Shown here piece after piece: positions 9,817 to 21,500 of a stretch of DNA of 64,000 bases. The notes beneath the pieces were generated by a model, which saw only the letters and a program-made list of their open reading frames with translations, did no database searches and was not told the DNA's origin. Position 1 is the stretch's first letter. Every line of letters begins with the position of its first letter. The DNA is from Coptis chinensis (lineage: Eukaryota > Streptophyta > Magnoliopsida > Ranunculales > Ranunculaceae): the NCBI GenBank assembly GCA_015680905.1, contig CM027378.1, positions 8,289,001 through 8,353,000 of the forward strand. Reading direction: 5' to 3'. A program made the position numbers and the translations under genes.

Positions 9817-12651
9817 GATGGTTATATGAACTCCACCTTATAGCGACTCCAAATGAACTCCACCACTTAACTCAATGAACTAGAAGCTGATTTTTGGTGG
9901 AGATGTTTTCCATACAATAGAGATCATCCTCACAAAAAATCAGCTCATTTGAAGATGTACAACCTCATCAAAAATCATTTAGAAAGTTATGAAATTATCC
10001 AACGGTCAAGATTTTTTTAATTTCGATACAATTTTTGACAAGGTTAGACATATTCAATTGAGCTGATTTTTGGTGGAGGTGTTCTCCATCATGAGATATA
10101 CACATCCACAAAAAATTAGTCCTCAGTTCATTTTGTAAGTTCATTTTTATGAGTGGAGTAACTTTGGAGTCGCTATAAGGTGGAGTTCATATAACCATCC
10201 CCATATATATATATATATATATTTTTATTATTATTATTATTATTTTTTTTTTTGGGTTGCCCAATCCAATTTGATGAGTGCACAATTAAATCACCTTTCT
10301 TAAATTAGGAAAAGGGGGCGAAGTCGATCAGTTTCAATTCCCAATTTCAAGATGCAAATGAATGACATATATATATTATCAAGCGGAGGAAACTCGTGTG
10401 TTATGCAAAATCGATACATTGATGGCACTGGCATATATATTTACTTAAGGACCTATTAATCTGTCTTTCTGGACTTCAGATTATGGACGGGATTATAAAC
10501 CACTACCTAGTGGTCCAGCTCCTTTACTCGATGAGGAGGTAAATCCCATTGCACATGGTTGTGACTACACAAGTGAAACCATTCTCAATATCTATTCTCA
10601 TTATCATAATAAAATATCATTCTCATCAAAATTCAGGTTCCCATTATAAAAAACATCTACTGGAAAGAGTTGGCTATGCTTGTGTTTGTGTGGGTGGCTT
10701 TCCTTGTAGTGCAAGAAGTTAAGGTGAGCTATATTGTGTTACTCGTATAGAATCATACATAAATGGCTTGTTTCTCTTTCTACAGTGATCATCATAAGCT
10801 ACATACGGATCCAAGGTATAAAGTTAAGACATGAGCTTTAAGCGTGATTGCTCGCCAAATGGCCAACACTCGAAACTCACTTCTCAAAATGCCTCTATAG
10901 AACATTGATTCTGTTCTGAATATTTGTGCAGACTTATGCCGTGACCTGCTCCACCCAGTACTGGATTCTGAACTTCTTACAGGTAATCTTTCCATAAGCT
11001 GAAACAATCAAATTTATCTCATCAGGACATGTAAGCAACTGACCAATTTTTTCAAAATCAAACTGATTAAGTTTTAACAAACTACTAATTCTCATATCAC
11101 GGGGTCTGACCACAAATGACCCCAATAGGAAATCTGATTGTCTCTACAATGTTTTTGGAGCTTACTAGATATTGTATTATAAATCCTACCTTCCTTCCAT
11201 CCACAAGAAGTCAAGTTGCTGTAGCATGTAGTTTTAAGATTGTTATAGTGCAGTATGGTAGAAAACCTACCAAGTTGACATAGATGGGAAGCTCTGGTGT
11301 CCATTTAGTTTAAACAGAAGCTATGGTTCCCATGAATTATTTATAAACTAAAATCCATGTTCCATAGCATATAATTATTATCTAACTACAAGCTGATCGA
11401 ATAGAGAAATTTTAATCCCCTCAAAGCCTCATATCTTTCTTGCCTGAATTTGTTAATATTACTTCATTCTTATCTCAAAATCCCACTAGAAACTTAGACT
11501 TAGGAAACAGCTTTCAATATCTTAATCCCAATGGGTGATCTAACTACGACGATGAATTGGTTCACCTTGATGGTATTTACATGTATTGAATTTGAATAGC
11601 AATTCCTCCCTTTGTGTTCTACTAAGATGCACTCAAAACTGATTAAGGTACCAATCGCTGTCTCTGTATCGCTTTATGAAGCCGTGTCCTTATACAAGGG
11701 GAAGAGGGTGATTGCCTCTCGGGGAAAACAAACCACACGCTGGAAAGTCCACCAACTTTTCCTCTATTGTTGTTGTGGGATATTGGCAGGTGTAGTTGGT
11801 GGGCTTCTTGGGCTTGGAGGGGGCTTCATCTTGGGACCACTTTTTCTTGAGCTGGGCATTCCTCCTCAGGTACTTATTCATACTTAATGCATCCATCTCC
11901 GAAAAGCACCTGAAACTATACTTAACCTTCGCAGGTTGAGAGTGCATCATCAACCTTTGCAATGACATTCTCGAGTAGTTCATCTATATAGTCACATTAT
12001 CGAGTAGTTTATACAGGGTGCCTTTTGCAGGTTGCGAGTGCAACATCGACCTTCGCAATGTCATTCTCATCCTCCATGTCAGTAGTTCAATATTATCTTC
12101 TGAAACGCTTCCCAGTCCCATATGGTGAGTTACACTGACCAACTCCCTCAAAATTACTAGATAGAAGCTTATCTAAAAATAAATAACACTAATAGTAGAT
12201 CCAAAACCAACTTTTGCTGCAACCAAATAAAACTATGTAAAGAAAACTATGTAATACCCAAGTATTAATCAGTTCTAAACCTTTATTACACTACAAATTC
12301 CCTTTTGGCTGCAGCTGCATATTTTGTTTTAGTGGCCACTATTGCTGCCTTTGTGGGTCAGCATGTTGTCAGGAAATTAATACTGCTTTTGGGCCGGGTA
12401 TCGTTGATCATCTTCATCCTGTCTCTGACCATCTTTGCGAGTGCAATCAGTTTAGGTAAGGACCTATCTTATGTGGTTCTGATGACTAAACTTTTACAAC
12501 TTCATTCAGAAGTTTCTCATATTTTCATCTCAAAACTGCAGGTGGGGTTGGAATAGCAGACATGATTGAGAAGCTGGAGCAGAAACAATATATGGGATTC
12601 GAAAGCTTGTGCCACCATAACATGCAGTGGGTCAACTTAACTGGGAACTAA
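4584..12651 (+). CDS. Sulfite exporter TauE/SafE family protein, 12 exons
   Basis: Complete plant TauE/SafE-type multipass membrane protein, a family of putative anion/sulfite exporters; the plant substrate is unproven. Inferred exons: 4584-4805, 4908-5067, 6753-6953, 7391-7452, 7547-7586, 10480-10538, 10637-10723, 10932-10982, 11648-11869, 12031-12124, 12315-12455, 12542-12651. They sum to 1449 nt, 482 aa plus stop, and all junctions keep frame with GT-AG borders. The N-terminus has a hydrophobic signal/anchor ending near TQLANA. The first TauE half has the glycine-rich [14 protein letters not shown]; the second half repeats it as [21 protein letters not shown] and [13 protein letters not shown] match the conserved turns. 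A hydrophilic loop encoded by exons 4-6 separates the halves. Intron 5 (2.9 kb) is swollen by repeats. The gene converges on the G-beta gene. Start chosen because the signal segment follows directly and a TATA box lies upstream. Confidence 0.92.
5451..5540. repeat. Two-copy tandem repeat in intron 2
   Basis: A unit of about 44 bp starting ACTTACAAAGA and containing CATAATTTCCAGATAACC occurs twice in a row, with a few substitutions. It lies in the 1.7-kb second intron of the transporter gene. The rest of that intron is A/T-rich and shows no other recognisable element. Confidence 0.7.
7944..8041. repeat. 22-bp direct repeats around a poly-A tract in intron 5
   Basis: ACCAGTCATCTCTCTCGCGAGT-like sequence (22 bp) occurs at about 7944 and again at about 8020. 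A run of roughly 28 A residues (about 7975-8002) and a short T/C-rich segment lie between. The layout recalls a local slippage duplication or a decayed retroposon footprint. No coding content. Confidence 0.6.
8274..8890. repeat. 34-bp-period AAACGAC/GTCGTTT palindromic array
   Basis: Ten units begin with AAACGAC (one AAATGAC) at 8274, 8308, 8342, 8629, 8663, 8697, 8745, 8779, 8813 and 8847. Within each block the start-to-start distance is exactly 34 bp. Most units carry a partly inverted partner 8-9 bp later (GTCGTTT, ATCGTTT, ACCGTTT or GTCGT), so each could fold into a small hairpin. The blocks are separated by about 290 bp and 48 bp of other sequence. The array is in intron 5 of the transporter gene. 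It is not a CRISPR array: eukaryotic intron, no cas genes, and the spacer part is itself semi-conserved. Best described as a diverged minisatellite. Confidence 0.8.
8941..9307. mobile_element. MITE 1 in intron 5 (about 27-bp inverted ends)
   Basis: The left end GTTCCATTTACAACACTTTT and the inverted right end ATTCCGTTTACAACACTTTT match closely over about 27 bp. The element is flanked by TA dinucleotide runs (8926-8940 and 9307-9382), so it probably inserted at TA. The interior is A/T-rich with no ORF. Confidence 0.75.
9307..9382. repeat. (TA)n microsatellite
   Basis: About 75 bp of uninterrupted TA dinucleotides between MITE 1 and MITE 2 in intron 5. Similar tracts flank MITE 3. Confidence 0.95.
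9383..9770. mobile_element. MITE 2 in intron 5 (about 85-bp inverted ends)
   Basis: The left end starts GCCGACTCTTAAAAGACCTT and the right end, inverted, starts CGGCTCTTAAAAGGATCTTA. The match continues with few changes for roughly 85 bp, through CACAACTTCACCTACAAAAT on both arms. A transcript through the intron would fold here into a long near-perfect hairpin. TA repeats flank it on both sides. No coding content. Confidence 0.8.
9771..9813. repeat. (TA)n microsatellite
   Basis: TA run of about 40 bp separating MITE 2 from MITE 3. A shorter run (about 10203-10220) follows MITE 3 and passes into ATT repeats near 10225-10245. Confidence 0.9.
9814..10202. mobile_element. MITE 3 in intron 5 (40-bp perfect inverted ends)
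   Basis: The left end GGGGATGGTTATATGAACTC and the next 20 bases are mirrored exactly by the inverted right end, giving an inverted repeat of about 40 bp. The interior has a further weak inverted pair around AGCTGATTTTTGGTGGAG. Flanks are TA repeats. Third distinct TA-associated MITE in a row. Confidence 0.85.
11935..11991 (+). pseudogene. Partial duplicate of transporter exon 10
   Basis: Directly after a CGCAG acceptor-like site, this stretch encodes [18 protein letters not shown] then a stop. The true exon 10 at 12031-12124 begins [15 protein letters not shown]. The copy has only the first part of the exon, ends in TAG, and lacks the rest of the 94-nt exon. It probably arose by a short tandem duplication within intron 9. 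Using it as an exon would truncate the protein. Confidence 0.75.
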
Positions 12652-13309
12652 GAGATAATGGCACTTTATTCTGTAAGTTAGTTTGTCAATTTAGTTTCAC
12701 CAAGAAGTGCTGCCTTTTCGTATTTCAACAATTGTAGTTGCTCCTATGGCAATGACTGCAGAGAACTTCCAACACAGCTCCTCCTCTACCATCCATCATT
12801 AGTATGTATGTGTAAACAACTAAGTAGATAACAAGCGATGGACGTATGATACAAGGATTTATTTAATGAGTGCAATAATCCTCAAGGATTTGTTTAACAA
12901 CATTGCGTCATACTCAATGAGTTGCATGGGATCATGTGAAAGTAGGATACTCCAAACTCGCACTGGAATCCAACTTGAGTATGAAGATCTGGAATTGGCA
13001 AGTACCAAAAATATAATACGATACAACCTTAAATATATCTAATGGGTATATCGATTTATAGGATTAGGAGGCTAGCGGCCTATAGTATGCCCATGTGTAA
13101 TACAATGGCAGGGAATGTACTTCAAGCCTATGAATCTAATGAAAGTAGGCTTGGATTTAGATTGGGCCTGGGCCACGTAGTGTGGTCATAAAGTCTCACC
13201 TTCAATGTAAAACGCTATGGATAGAATGGAAACCATGGAGGGTAATCATACAAAAAACCGCACCTTCAATGTAATATTGGACCTCAAACCCTTTTCTGCT
13301 TGAGAAAAC
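12652..13309. other. Convergent intergenic region
   Basis: 658 bp between the stop codons of the TauE-like gene (+) and the G-beta gene (-). It must hold both 3' UTRs and poly(A) signals, which may overlap. No ORF, repeat or RNA gene is recognised. Confidence 0.7.
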
Positions 13310-16300
13310 TCAGATCAACTTCCGGTGCCCTCCAAAAGCCCATATCTGCAAAACGGCAAAATTTGCTTGTTCAGCAAATTCACTAACATTTTTCACAAGG
13401 TCATTTGATGCTTTGACAGGTCAACTAAACGTTTACATTATTACACCACTGCAAAGCTCCAAATGCTAGATGACAACTTCATGTTTAATAGTGACAACTA
13501 ATATGTTTAATAGTATTGAACGGAAAAGCATGCATGTAATATGACACCTAATATGTTTAATAGTGTCTAGTTATGCACAACCTAAGTAACTTGGACACTT
13601 CATATTCTTAAGAAAATCCATGTCGGACACACAGACACAAAGACACTCGTGTCGGACATGTTGTGCATACCATTTCAAACTAGGGTATCTTCTATAACAA
13701 AATAATCTCTTAACAAGTTACAATTCCATGACATGCCACTTTTATAGTTATTTATTTGTAAAGAGGCGCTTTGTAAGGTTTTGAGCCAAGAGTTAGAATA
13801 GCAATACTTTTCTTGTCCCCATGTCCTACTTCATATAGGTCCGTGTCGGACACCAAGACACGTATCTGTGTCGATGAAACTTAGAGCATAATGCATATTG
13901 CCCATATATAAGCAAATCCTAAAACCAGATATATAGCCTTTATACATAATTTTCTCAAGTGAAGACATATAGAGCTATGCTAGTTCTCTTCTCTTTCTAA
14001 CGTTTGCAATTAGATCTATAGATTGCATAACAGTAATGAACTGGTGAATGAATCTGCTTTTGGATTCAAGAATGTGAATGCTAGTTCTAGCTTATAAGCA
14101 AAGGCTTCCATTGATCATAATGATTAATTTGCATTCTATACTACCATTCCATTAATACCCACTGCGAAATTTTAGCAAACCAAGACCCTTCCAAATGCTT
14201 GGCAGTTAACATAACTCGCCCATTACATGTCCCGAAATTTTGCTTTTTACCAAGCATGGCCTTACTATTTAAGCATGCTTTTGTGATGGACATTGCGAAA
14301 CAAAATGAGTAGAAAGCATATAAATAAGTCTTATTATCAGACTTGTTTTCAGGTTTAAAAGATAAAAAAACATCACTGGATATCAAAGGTTCAGTTTATT
14401 GATATTGAGTCTAAAACTAACTAATATGATGAGGCTCGTGAGTAATCTTACTTTTAAGTTTCTGTCCCAACTTCCTGTACACAAGGCACTCCCATCAGCT
14501 GACATACCCAAACAACTGACCCTTTCATCGTGCGAGTTTTGCAGGGAACCCAAGTTCAGAACAACCTGATATGAGGAAAGCCATTATACAACCATAGATT
14601 TCACAAGATCTTCAAAATAAAATCAAAGTTAAAATGAATAAAGAACAGCAGTAAATGAAAATTATAGTTCCATGGTTCAAAATTTCAAATATCAAACTTT
14701 AACCAATAAAAAAAATCAATAATGTTGGATAACCTTACGAGAAAAAATCATAAGCTTCATCTTCATGCAATTGAGAATGCTTTCAATTAAATATTCCAGC
14801 ATAAGGAATGCCCAGACCTCTCTATTATATATACGCTGGACGTGTAAAAGCTCCAGGCATGGCTTTGATTTGTTAAACAGCGCAATTGAGAGCCTGAGAG
14901 CCTGAGAGCCCAACATGTCTAATAACTGTAACAAGCTAAATTCTTCACAGGTGATTGTTTCTGAACATATGTCCAGGATTCTCTGATCATGTAGATATAA
15001 ATAAAATACACCAAAAAGAAGGCCAAATTTTCAAATGCCACTAGCAGTTGGTTCACTGTACATTTGTACCTGTCGGAAACCAAAACTCGGAGGTCACAAG
15101 TATATAACAGTTCAACAATTTGAAGGCCATGACGCTACCTAGTGAACCTAAGTACGAGCCAATCTAAGCAAACTTTTCAGCCTGTGTATCAATAAAGTTT
15201 CTGAGTTTCTTCTCTTCCTCTCCTTTTAAGTTGTACTCTTCTTATTCATTTCTTAAGTAATTTACCTTTCTTCTCAACCATGTTTCTATTTGTCATTGAA
15301 TATTCATATCAGACTATGTTTAACAAACTGATTCTTATTCATATCATAATCTAAACGGCTTTACGTAGAATAATTTTCAATGAAATCAGACTATGTTTCC
15401 ACACATCACAATCTTGAAATCAGAAAAATATATACCTCCGCCAGTAAAGTGTCCCACACATAGCAGTCGCCATTTGAGTAGCCAACAAACAAAAGTCTCC
15501 CTGATATTGAAAATGTGATGGAGGTAACCGTCGGGACATCGTCATCGCCATGTTGTTGAGTGTACACTTGGAGTTGATTTCCAGTCCTCATATCAAATAA
15601 CCTACATGTGCCATCATCCGACCCAGTCCCAAATCGCTGGTCATCTGGGAAGAACTTCACTGTATTAACATCTCTTTCATGGCCATGGTGGGTCCGGAAT
15701 GCTCGACTGGCTGCACGAGTGTCCCACAACCGTACAGTTGCATCACAAGAACCAGATACAAACATGTTTGGGTCTGATCTATTGATTGAGACACTGTGAA
15801 ATACAAAGGATAACTGACTCTGTTTAGAAACTTTAATGCATACAGCATTACACCATATGTAAGAACTAAGAACACATATTCCAGACACAAATAATAAAGA
15901 TATGGTCTAATCAAACCCTTTAGTCCCACCGCTCAATGATAGCTAAGTAAAGTTAAATTCTAACATCCATTTTGTTAAAACATCTTTCCTTTCCCCGATG
16001 ATTAAAAAATAAATTCTAACAGTCATTTCGTTGGAACATCTTTGTTTTCCTCGACTGATTAATCTGTTCATAAAATACTTTGAATTGCTCTACTGCCAGT
16101 CAGAACGCAGTGGGGGACCTCAATTTGTGCATAATATGTTCATTGCTGACAAATAGTTTATTATATTAATCACGCTACTTAAGTTACAAAGGCAGGAGTT
16201 CTATTGTTTACGGCCCAAGTTTGTTCCAGTGCTTGCACTCCTGTTGGTGAAGGCTTCTGGATTAGACATTTTATAACAATTTTTGGCCCTCTCCAATTCC

Positions 16301-18081
16301 AGACTGCACAAGCAAGTGTCTAGTAGAAAAAGTATGTCAAAAGTGTCTAGTAGAAAAAGTGTGTCAACTACTAGCCAATGTTACCAAAGAAAAGAAGGTG
16401 GGGAGAGTTCTTTTAATTTTTCTGTGACGATTCTTTTTACTTAGATTCGTTGTCAGGACCTATTTTCACATATATTTTTCACTTTAATGGGTTCTCATGT
16501 AAGCAATAAATATAATAGAACAGCTAGCTAGCTGTCGGTGTCTGATACGTGTACAGGAAGTCGGACAAAGCAATCTCATGCTGATACAGCAATATAAGTT
16601 ACAAATACCTAAGACATATATAATCAGGGATATGGGATTATACTCCATGCATTCCACGATTATTAAAGTTTTGGTGATTTTTATTAGTAATCTTCTAAAA
16701 GCTAACTTCATTTTATTCGTAATATGTGGTGGAGGTGGAACGAGTGCATGTGACCTGAAAAATAAACTTCCCATTAAATGCTCACAATAGAGTGAATAAA
16801 TACTAGTCCCCAGTATTTAGGCGTCTTATTAACCTAGTACTTAGGAAAACCATTAAAGAGAAGTACGGGAAGCAAAGAAAGAAAATGAATCAACCAACAG
16901 CACAGCAACATTCAAACTCTTTAAGGCCAGAAACCAAAAGATGGCTTTCTTCAGAAAGAACAATATTCTGCCAACCTATGTTTTCTTATGGTTGCGTCTT
17001 CGAGTTTGACACGAGACAACAGGGATGATTGATCAATGAAACAAACTACGCCTTCTCATTGCTACAAAGGTTGATTATAGAATTGCTATTTATATGTGTC
17101 GTGTGGTTTTTCAAGATATGTCGTAATACAAACTATGCATGTAAGAAATAGAAGGTATACTGATAATTTAGCACACTATTAGGCAATTCCAAGATGGACA
17201 TTTTAAGACCAATTTATGCTAGCATGCCTAACATTTCTCAAAAAAATGGTTAAAAATCAAACATGATACAATTACAACGACATTTGTTACAGTACATTAT
17301 TTCCAGATTATATATACCTCAACACATCTGCAGTGTGGCCTGAAGAGAACTCACCGCCAAAGATAGATATTCTCTGACCAGTCGTAACATCCCACAAAGC
17401 ACATGTCTGATCACCAGAGCTAGTTATCAAATGTGTATCATCATTTGGAACATACTGACACGACGATACATAACCTTTATGCCCACTTAACATTCTTGAT
17501 AATGGTAAATTCCCATCCTTATCAACTGGTGAATTAAGATTAAAAATGGAACACGTATTATCCAGCCCCCCACACGCAACAAAGTGACTACTAGGTGAGA
17601 ATGTGCATGTCATTACCCAAGCACAGGGCAGTTTTATAGCATGTGTTTTCTGACTTGTTAATGCATTCCATATAATTAATCTCCCGTCTTGTGATGCACT
17701 CACAATTCGATTCTTCTCACTTGTCCAATCCAATGAATACACCTGTCGAAGAATATGAAATGTGAGAGTATGAGATTAAAGATTAAATATTTATTCAACT
17801 TACTTTCCCAGAATGGCCTTGTAGTGTTCTACAACAAACTAGATCGGTTGGTCCGAAACTAACTGGTGTTCGTGACTGAGACCTCACGTGACTTGCTACT
17901 GCAAATCAGAATGGAAATTAAATGAGTTAAAAATTACAAAGAACAAGACAAGAGAGAGTTTAATAAATGAATTACCATCAGTGTCGATGAGAGTAGTTCG
18001 TTTTAGCTTTACTTCTTCTTTAAGAGAGATTAGATTTTGTGTTGCGGTTAAGTGCTGTTGCTTTAGTTCTTCAACTGACAT
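13310..18081 (-). CDS. AGB1: G-protein beta subunit (AGB1), WD40 propeller
   Basis: Beta subunit of the plant heterotrimeric G protein, which pairs with G-gamma at the plasma membrane and holds G-alpha. Inferred exons on the - strand: 18081-17976, 17898-17804, 17742-17318, 15793-15436, 14565-14452, 13345-13310. Total 1134 nt, 377 aa plus stop, the usual length for plant AGB1, with GT-AG borders and frame kept. The N-terminal helix [20 protein letters not shown] fits the G-gamma-binding coiled coil. WD40 blades follow, with GH...WD signatures such as [51 protein letters not shown] and NGDCYVWD. The last exon is only 36 nt and encodes [11 protein letters not shown], the conserved C-terminal strand. 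Introns 3 and 5 are each over 1 kb. No defect seen; likely functional. Confidence 0.95.
13600..13890. repeat. Decayed repeat with GTGTCGGACA motifs in AGB1 intron 5
   Basis: The motif GTGTCGGACA and inverted or variant copies (GTGTCGGACACC, CATGTCGGACAC, TCTGTGTCG) occur several times in this intron. A related TGTCGGTGTCTGATACGTGT lies near 16533 in intron 3. They look like remnants of a small repeat family. No ends or target duplications could be defined. Confidence 0.4.
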
Positions 18082-19318
18082 TTTTTTTAAACTTGGAAAC
18101 GGAATCAAAATGGAAACAGAAAAGATGAAGACTGATTCTGAGGTGAAGTGGGAGGGGGCCACCATTATTTTTCTGACTTTTCAAAACCAATGATTTAACT
18201 AAGTGGGTCCCGCGTGCATTCACACTTTGCTTTTTACTGCTTATTAGGTCAACCAGAGTATTGACTCACTATTATTGAATGGAGAAAGTCCTCGCTCCAC
18301 ATAGTTCAGGATTTCGGCGGGAATTCCGATATATTTTTTACTGAAATTTCTATTTTTCAACCCTTACATCAATATATTGTTCGGTTTCTTCGAAAACAAA
18401 AACCAAAATATTCGATTCCCATTCGAAGGAGTGATTCAAATCAAATGCATAATTGCATACTCCAAGTGAGCGTTGCTCTTTAGGAGGTGTTTGAATCGCC
18501 CATTATTTATTTCAAAAAGTACACAAATTTCTATATCGAGAATTATAAATATAGTTTAATTGCTTACTTGTTAAAGTAAGAAAGAAATATATAGTACCTG
18601 TTGTAAATAATATTTTTATCTAAAATAAACTTGTTTGGTTTTTATTGTTTTTGAAGAAAAAAAATATATGTTTTAGTAAAAAAAATTGATTTTTGATAAA
18701 CACCAAGTAGTTGTTCTTTATGAAAAAAATAAAACAGCTTTATCTAGCCAAAAATGAAAAAGAATAATCCCATATTAAAAACAAAATTTATGTTGCCAAA
18801 ATATGTGATCGCCTACGTGCAATTTGAGAAAAAGAGGTCATGAAAGATATTTCTCTACTTTTTAATCCATACAAGAAGGACCAAGGCCTATCATATTTTT
18901 TTGGAAATTTTTTTGGGTTTATTATATTTGTAAATCGATGCATATTTTTATGGAACATTTTGGAGATTTTATCAATTTACGAGAAATAAAGCTTATTTTT
19001 ATGGAAATTAAACTTTTTGAGATTGAGGGCTTCCTAAAAATGAGGCCTTTGGGCCGTCGCCTTTTTCGACCAAAAGACGAGCTAGCACTGAAAAGGACAT
19101 GAGTTTGTGAATTACTGAATTGTGATGGTGCGGCAATTTGAGACGAGTCAAAGATTTTTTATAGTGTGAAAATTATTAAAAAGTAAAGCTTTGAGACTAT
19201 TCTTATTCTTATAGTAGAAGAAGGAGGTGTTTGTGTTTCTATAGTACAACACTATTTATGATAAATTATGTTATTGTCACACCAAAAAATATAAATAAAC
19301 AAAATATATATATATATA
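18082..19318. other. AGB1 upstream region
   Basis: About 1.2 kb between the AGB1 start codon and the left end of the Mutator-like element. The first 150-200 bp should hold the 5' UTR and core promoter. The rest is very A/T-rich, ending in a short TA run at about 19304-19318. No ORF, repeat or RNA gene is recognised. Confidence 0.6.
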
Positions 19319-19507
19319 GGGCCGGCTATGTCGACATACTATTCTAACATACTATCTTGACATACTTTTAGAAAACCAAGCAAATAATTAAAAAAAATAA
19401 AGGCAAAAATGACATTTCATTTTCCAAATGGAAAAGTTTTCTTCTTCTCCGTAGCTTTTAAGTTTTTACACCCAAAAAAAACACGAAAAGAGAAAAACAA
19501 ATGTAGT

Positions 19508-20744
19508 TTCTTCTCCAAAATCAACACACGAAGATGGCACATTCCACGAATCCCAAGTAACCGAGTATGGCACAGATTCTCATATGAGAATTGAGAGTAA
19601 CCGAGTATGGCACAGATTCTCATATGAGAATTGAGAGTAGGCAGAATCCACCAAATAGTCACAGAACCTAGCTCTTCTCGACAGGGCGGTTGTATGCTAA
19701 TACTTCCTAATTTTTCAATAATGTTTGTCTCTTCTCCGAGAAGTAAGAGAGTAGAAGTGAGTGCTAGTCCCACTGAAAACTTGGAAATGTTGCCAAGAAA
19801 AACGGATCGGTTTGAAACATGTAACCACATCTGGATGAAAGGGAAAGAACGGCTCACTGTAAGTACTGACTTGATGGTCAAACCCTCATTTTCAAAGTCG
19901 AAGTGTAAGTTGAATGGAATAAGATCTGCCTCAAAGAAACCCAGATACATAGATTCATAACTGAAATGGATGACCAGTAGGAACAATGCATATGCCCTTA
20001 AATGCGGACGATCAGTATCATTGTTTACACGGTTCTCCCAATAATCTACCTGACGCTGATAGGAGCAGCGGCTGGCGATTCAGATGGAAGAAGTAATAAA
20101 GTGAGGCCTGAGGCAGAAAGGATAATTGTCCATTTGTCATTTGATGAAGACACTTTGCTGACGTCCAGGTGTGTGAGTGAAGCTTCAAGAATTTCTGAAC
20201 GAGAAAAATCCATTTTTAGGGATGCTTCCCTTTCAATAACAGAAAATCATGATCTTGATGTAGATGCAACTGTTGGATCTCGTGTTAGAGCCCCTTCCCG
20301 GAAATTCTGGTGTAGCATTAATACAACAGTTAGTATTGATGGCCTATAAGATGCTGAGGAGCTTCCAGTCAAGGCAGACAATGTTTCTAAAACTTTCTCA
20401 AGTGCAGCTGTCAGCCTTCCTGTTTCAGAATCAAGCAAGACAATAGCTTTAGAATCTCGCAATTTGACCAATTCATTTGATGCTCAACTCAACTTTATGT
20501 AATCTACTGAAAAGAGTAAAAGTTATGTATGTGCAGCCGCGAAGATGACGAACCTTATGCAACAAAACTTGCTTTATGATTCAAAGAATTCGGAGGCAAA
20601 ATCATTTGTAGAACGTTCTGCAGCTCATAATATCATAGGCTTCTCAGATGATTCCACAGAACTTGTAGTGGGGAATGCAGCCTCTTTGCAGTTCATTACA
20701 AATGCAGATAGAGCAGAGAGAATCAATTTAAATGGGGAGGAGTA
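19508..20744 (+). pseudogene. Unrecognised host-like coding fragments in the MULE-like element
   Basis: Three + strand blocks lack transposon motifs and have gene-like composition: 19631-19957 (frame open upstream), 20002-20349 and 20545-20745. The frame of the last block continues upstream through a stop near 20500 into a serine-rich stretch that begins after the stop of the second block (for example SLPVSESSKTIALESRNLTN). The second block begins with a hydrophobic segment then an acidic, charged region. The third ends in NADRAERINLNGEE. I do not recognise the parent gene. A 189-aa open frame on the opposite strand (19417-19986) is judged a shadow. Likely captured exons, now broken by stops. 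Confidence 0.4.
19546..19636. repeat. 42-bp tandem duplication with a 14-bp palindrome
   Basis: A unit of about 42 bp (AGTAACCGAGTATGGCACAG...) occurs twice without visible change. Each copy holds the perfect palindrome TTCTCATATGAGAA. It lies inside the MULE-like element near its left end. Confidence 0.85.
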
Positions 20745-20806
20745 AATCTACTACAACATCTCAAACAGAAGAATCTGTGAAATTTACAGATAACCAACCA
20801 TGTTGT

Positions 20807-21500
20807 TGTTAGGAATATACAACTTAATTGTACTTACTCTTTACCAATTACCAAACTATACAAACATTTTGTCTTGTACGTGTCTTGTACTTCATAGTTA
20901 AATCCGAGCCTAATGTAGATACATTATATCCTTAAGATAGATTTTCCCCCTCACGGTGCTTGAAGGTTGATGGGAAATTGTCTCCTAAGATAGAACGGAT
21001 TTTCTTCTATAGAAAGCTAGCACTTCAATTCTATAGAATCAGCGAAAAGAACATAATATTTGACTAAGAACAGGGGGAGAAGAGAAAGATCAGAACTCTG
21101 TGTGATCTGGTGTGTCTTTCTCTCCAAATTCATCCACTATTTATAGGTGAGTGGTGCCTCTTCAAAACAACACAGTGACTCTTCAGAAAAAGTAAGCAAT
21201 TCTTTGAAAAGTCACATGTTTTGAAAAGACACACCATTTCGGCATAAATCACTATTTTGAACCAGTGCCTATTTCGAAAGGTCACACCTTTTCATGATGA
21301 TGATTTGTTTTCAAACCAAATGCACATTTCGAAAGGTCGCACCTTTTCGACATAATGTACTGTTTCAAACAAGTGCATCCTTTTGAAAAGGTTTTTCTCA
21401 CTTTACGTACTGTTTCAAGATAAACTCATTTCATCTCAAGTGGGGTAACTTGGGAGACAAATTACTCATTTAAATCTCAGTAGACTTTATTTTTCTAACA
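20807..21500 (-). repeat. 3' LTR of the copia element
   Basis: 694 bp, TG...CA ends. Matches the 26154-26848 LTR with scattered changes. On the - strand a TATA-type TATAAATAG lies near 21140-21148. The region upstream of it (plus coordinates 21160-21430) holds degenerate repeats like those in the other LTR. Confidence 0.9.

Noticed and set aside
15608..15799. 63-aa + strand open frame
   Set aside because: Antisense shadow of AGB1 exon 4.
19417..19986. 189-aa open frame on the - strand of the MULE-like element
   Set aside because: It overlaps + strand frames with more protein-like content and crosses the 42-bp tandem duplication; no recognisable motif.
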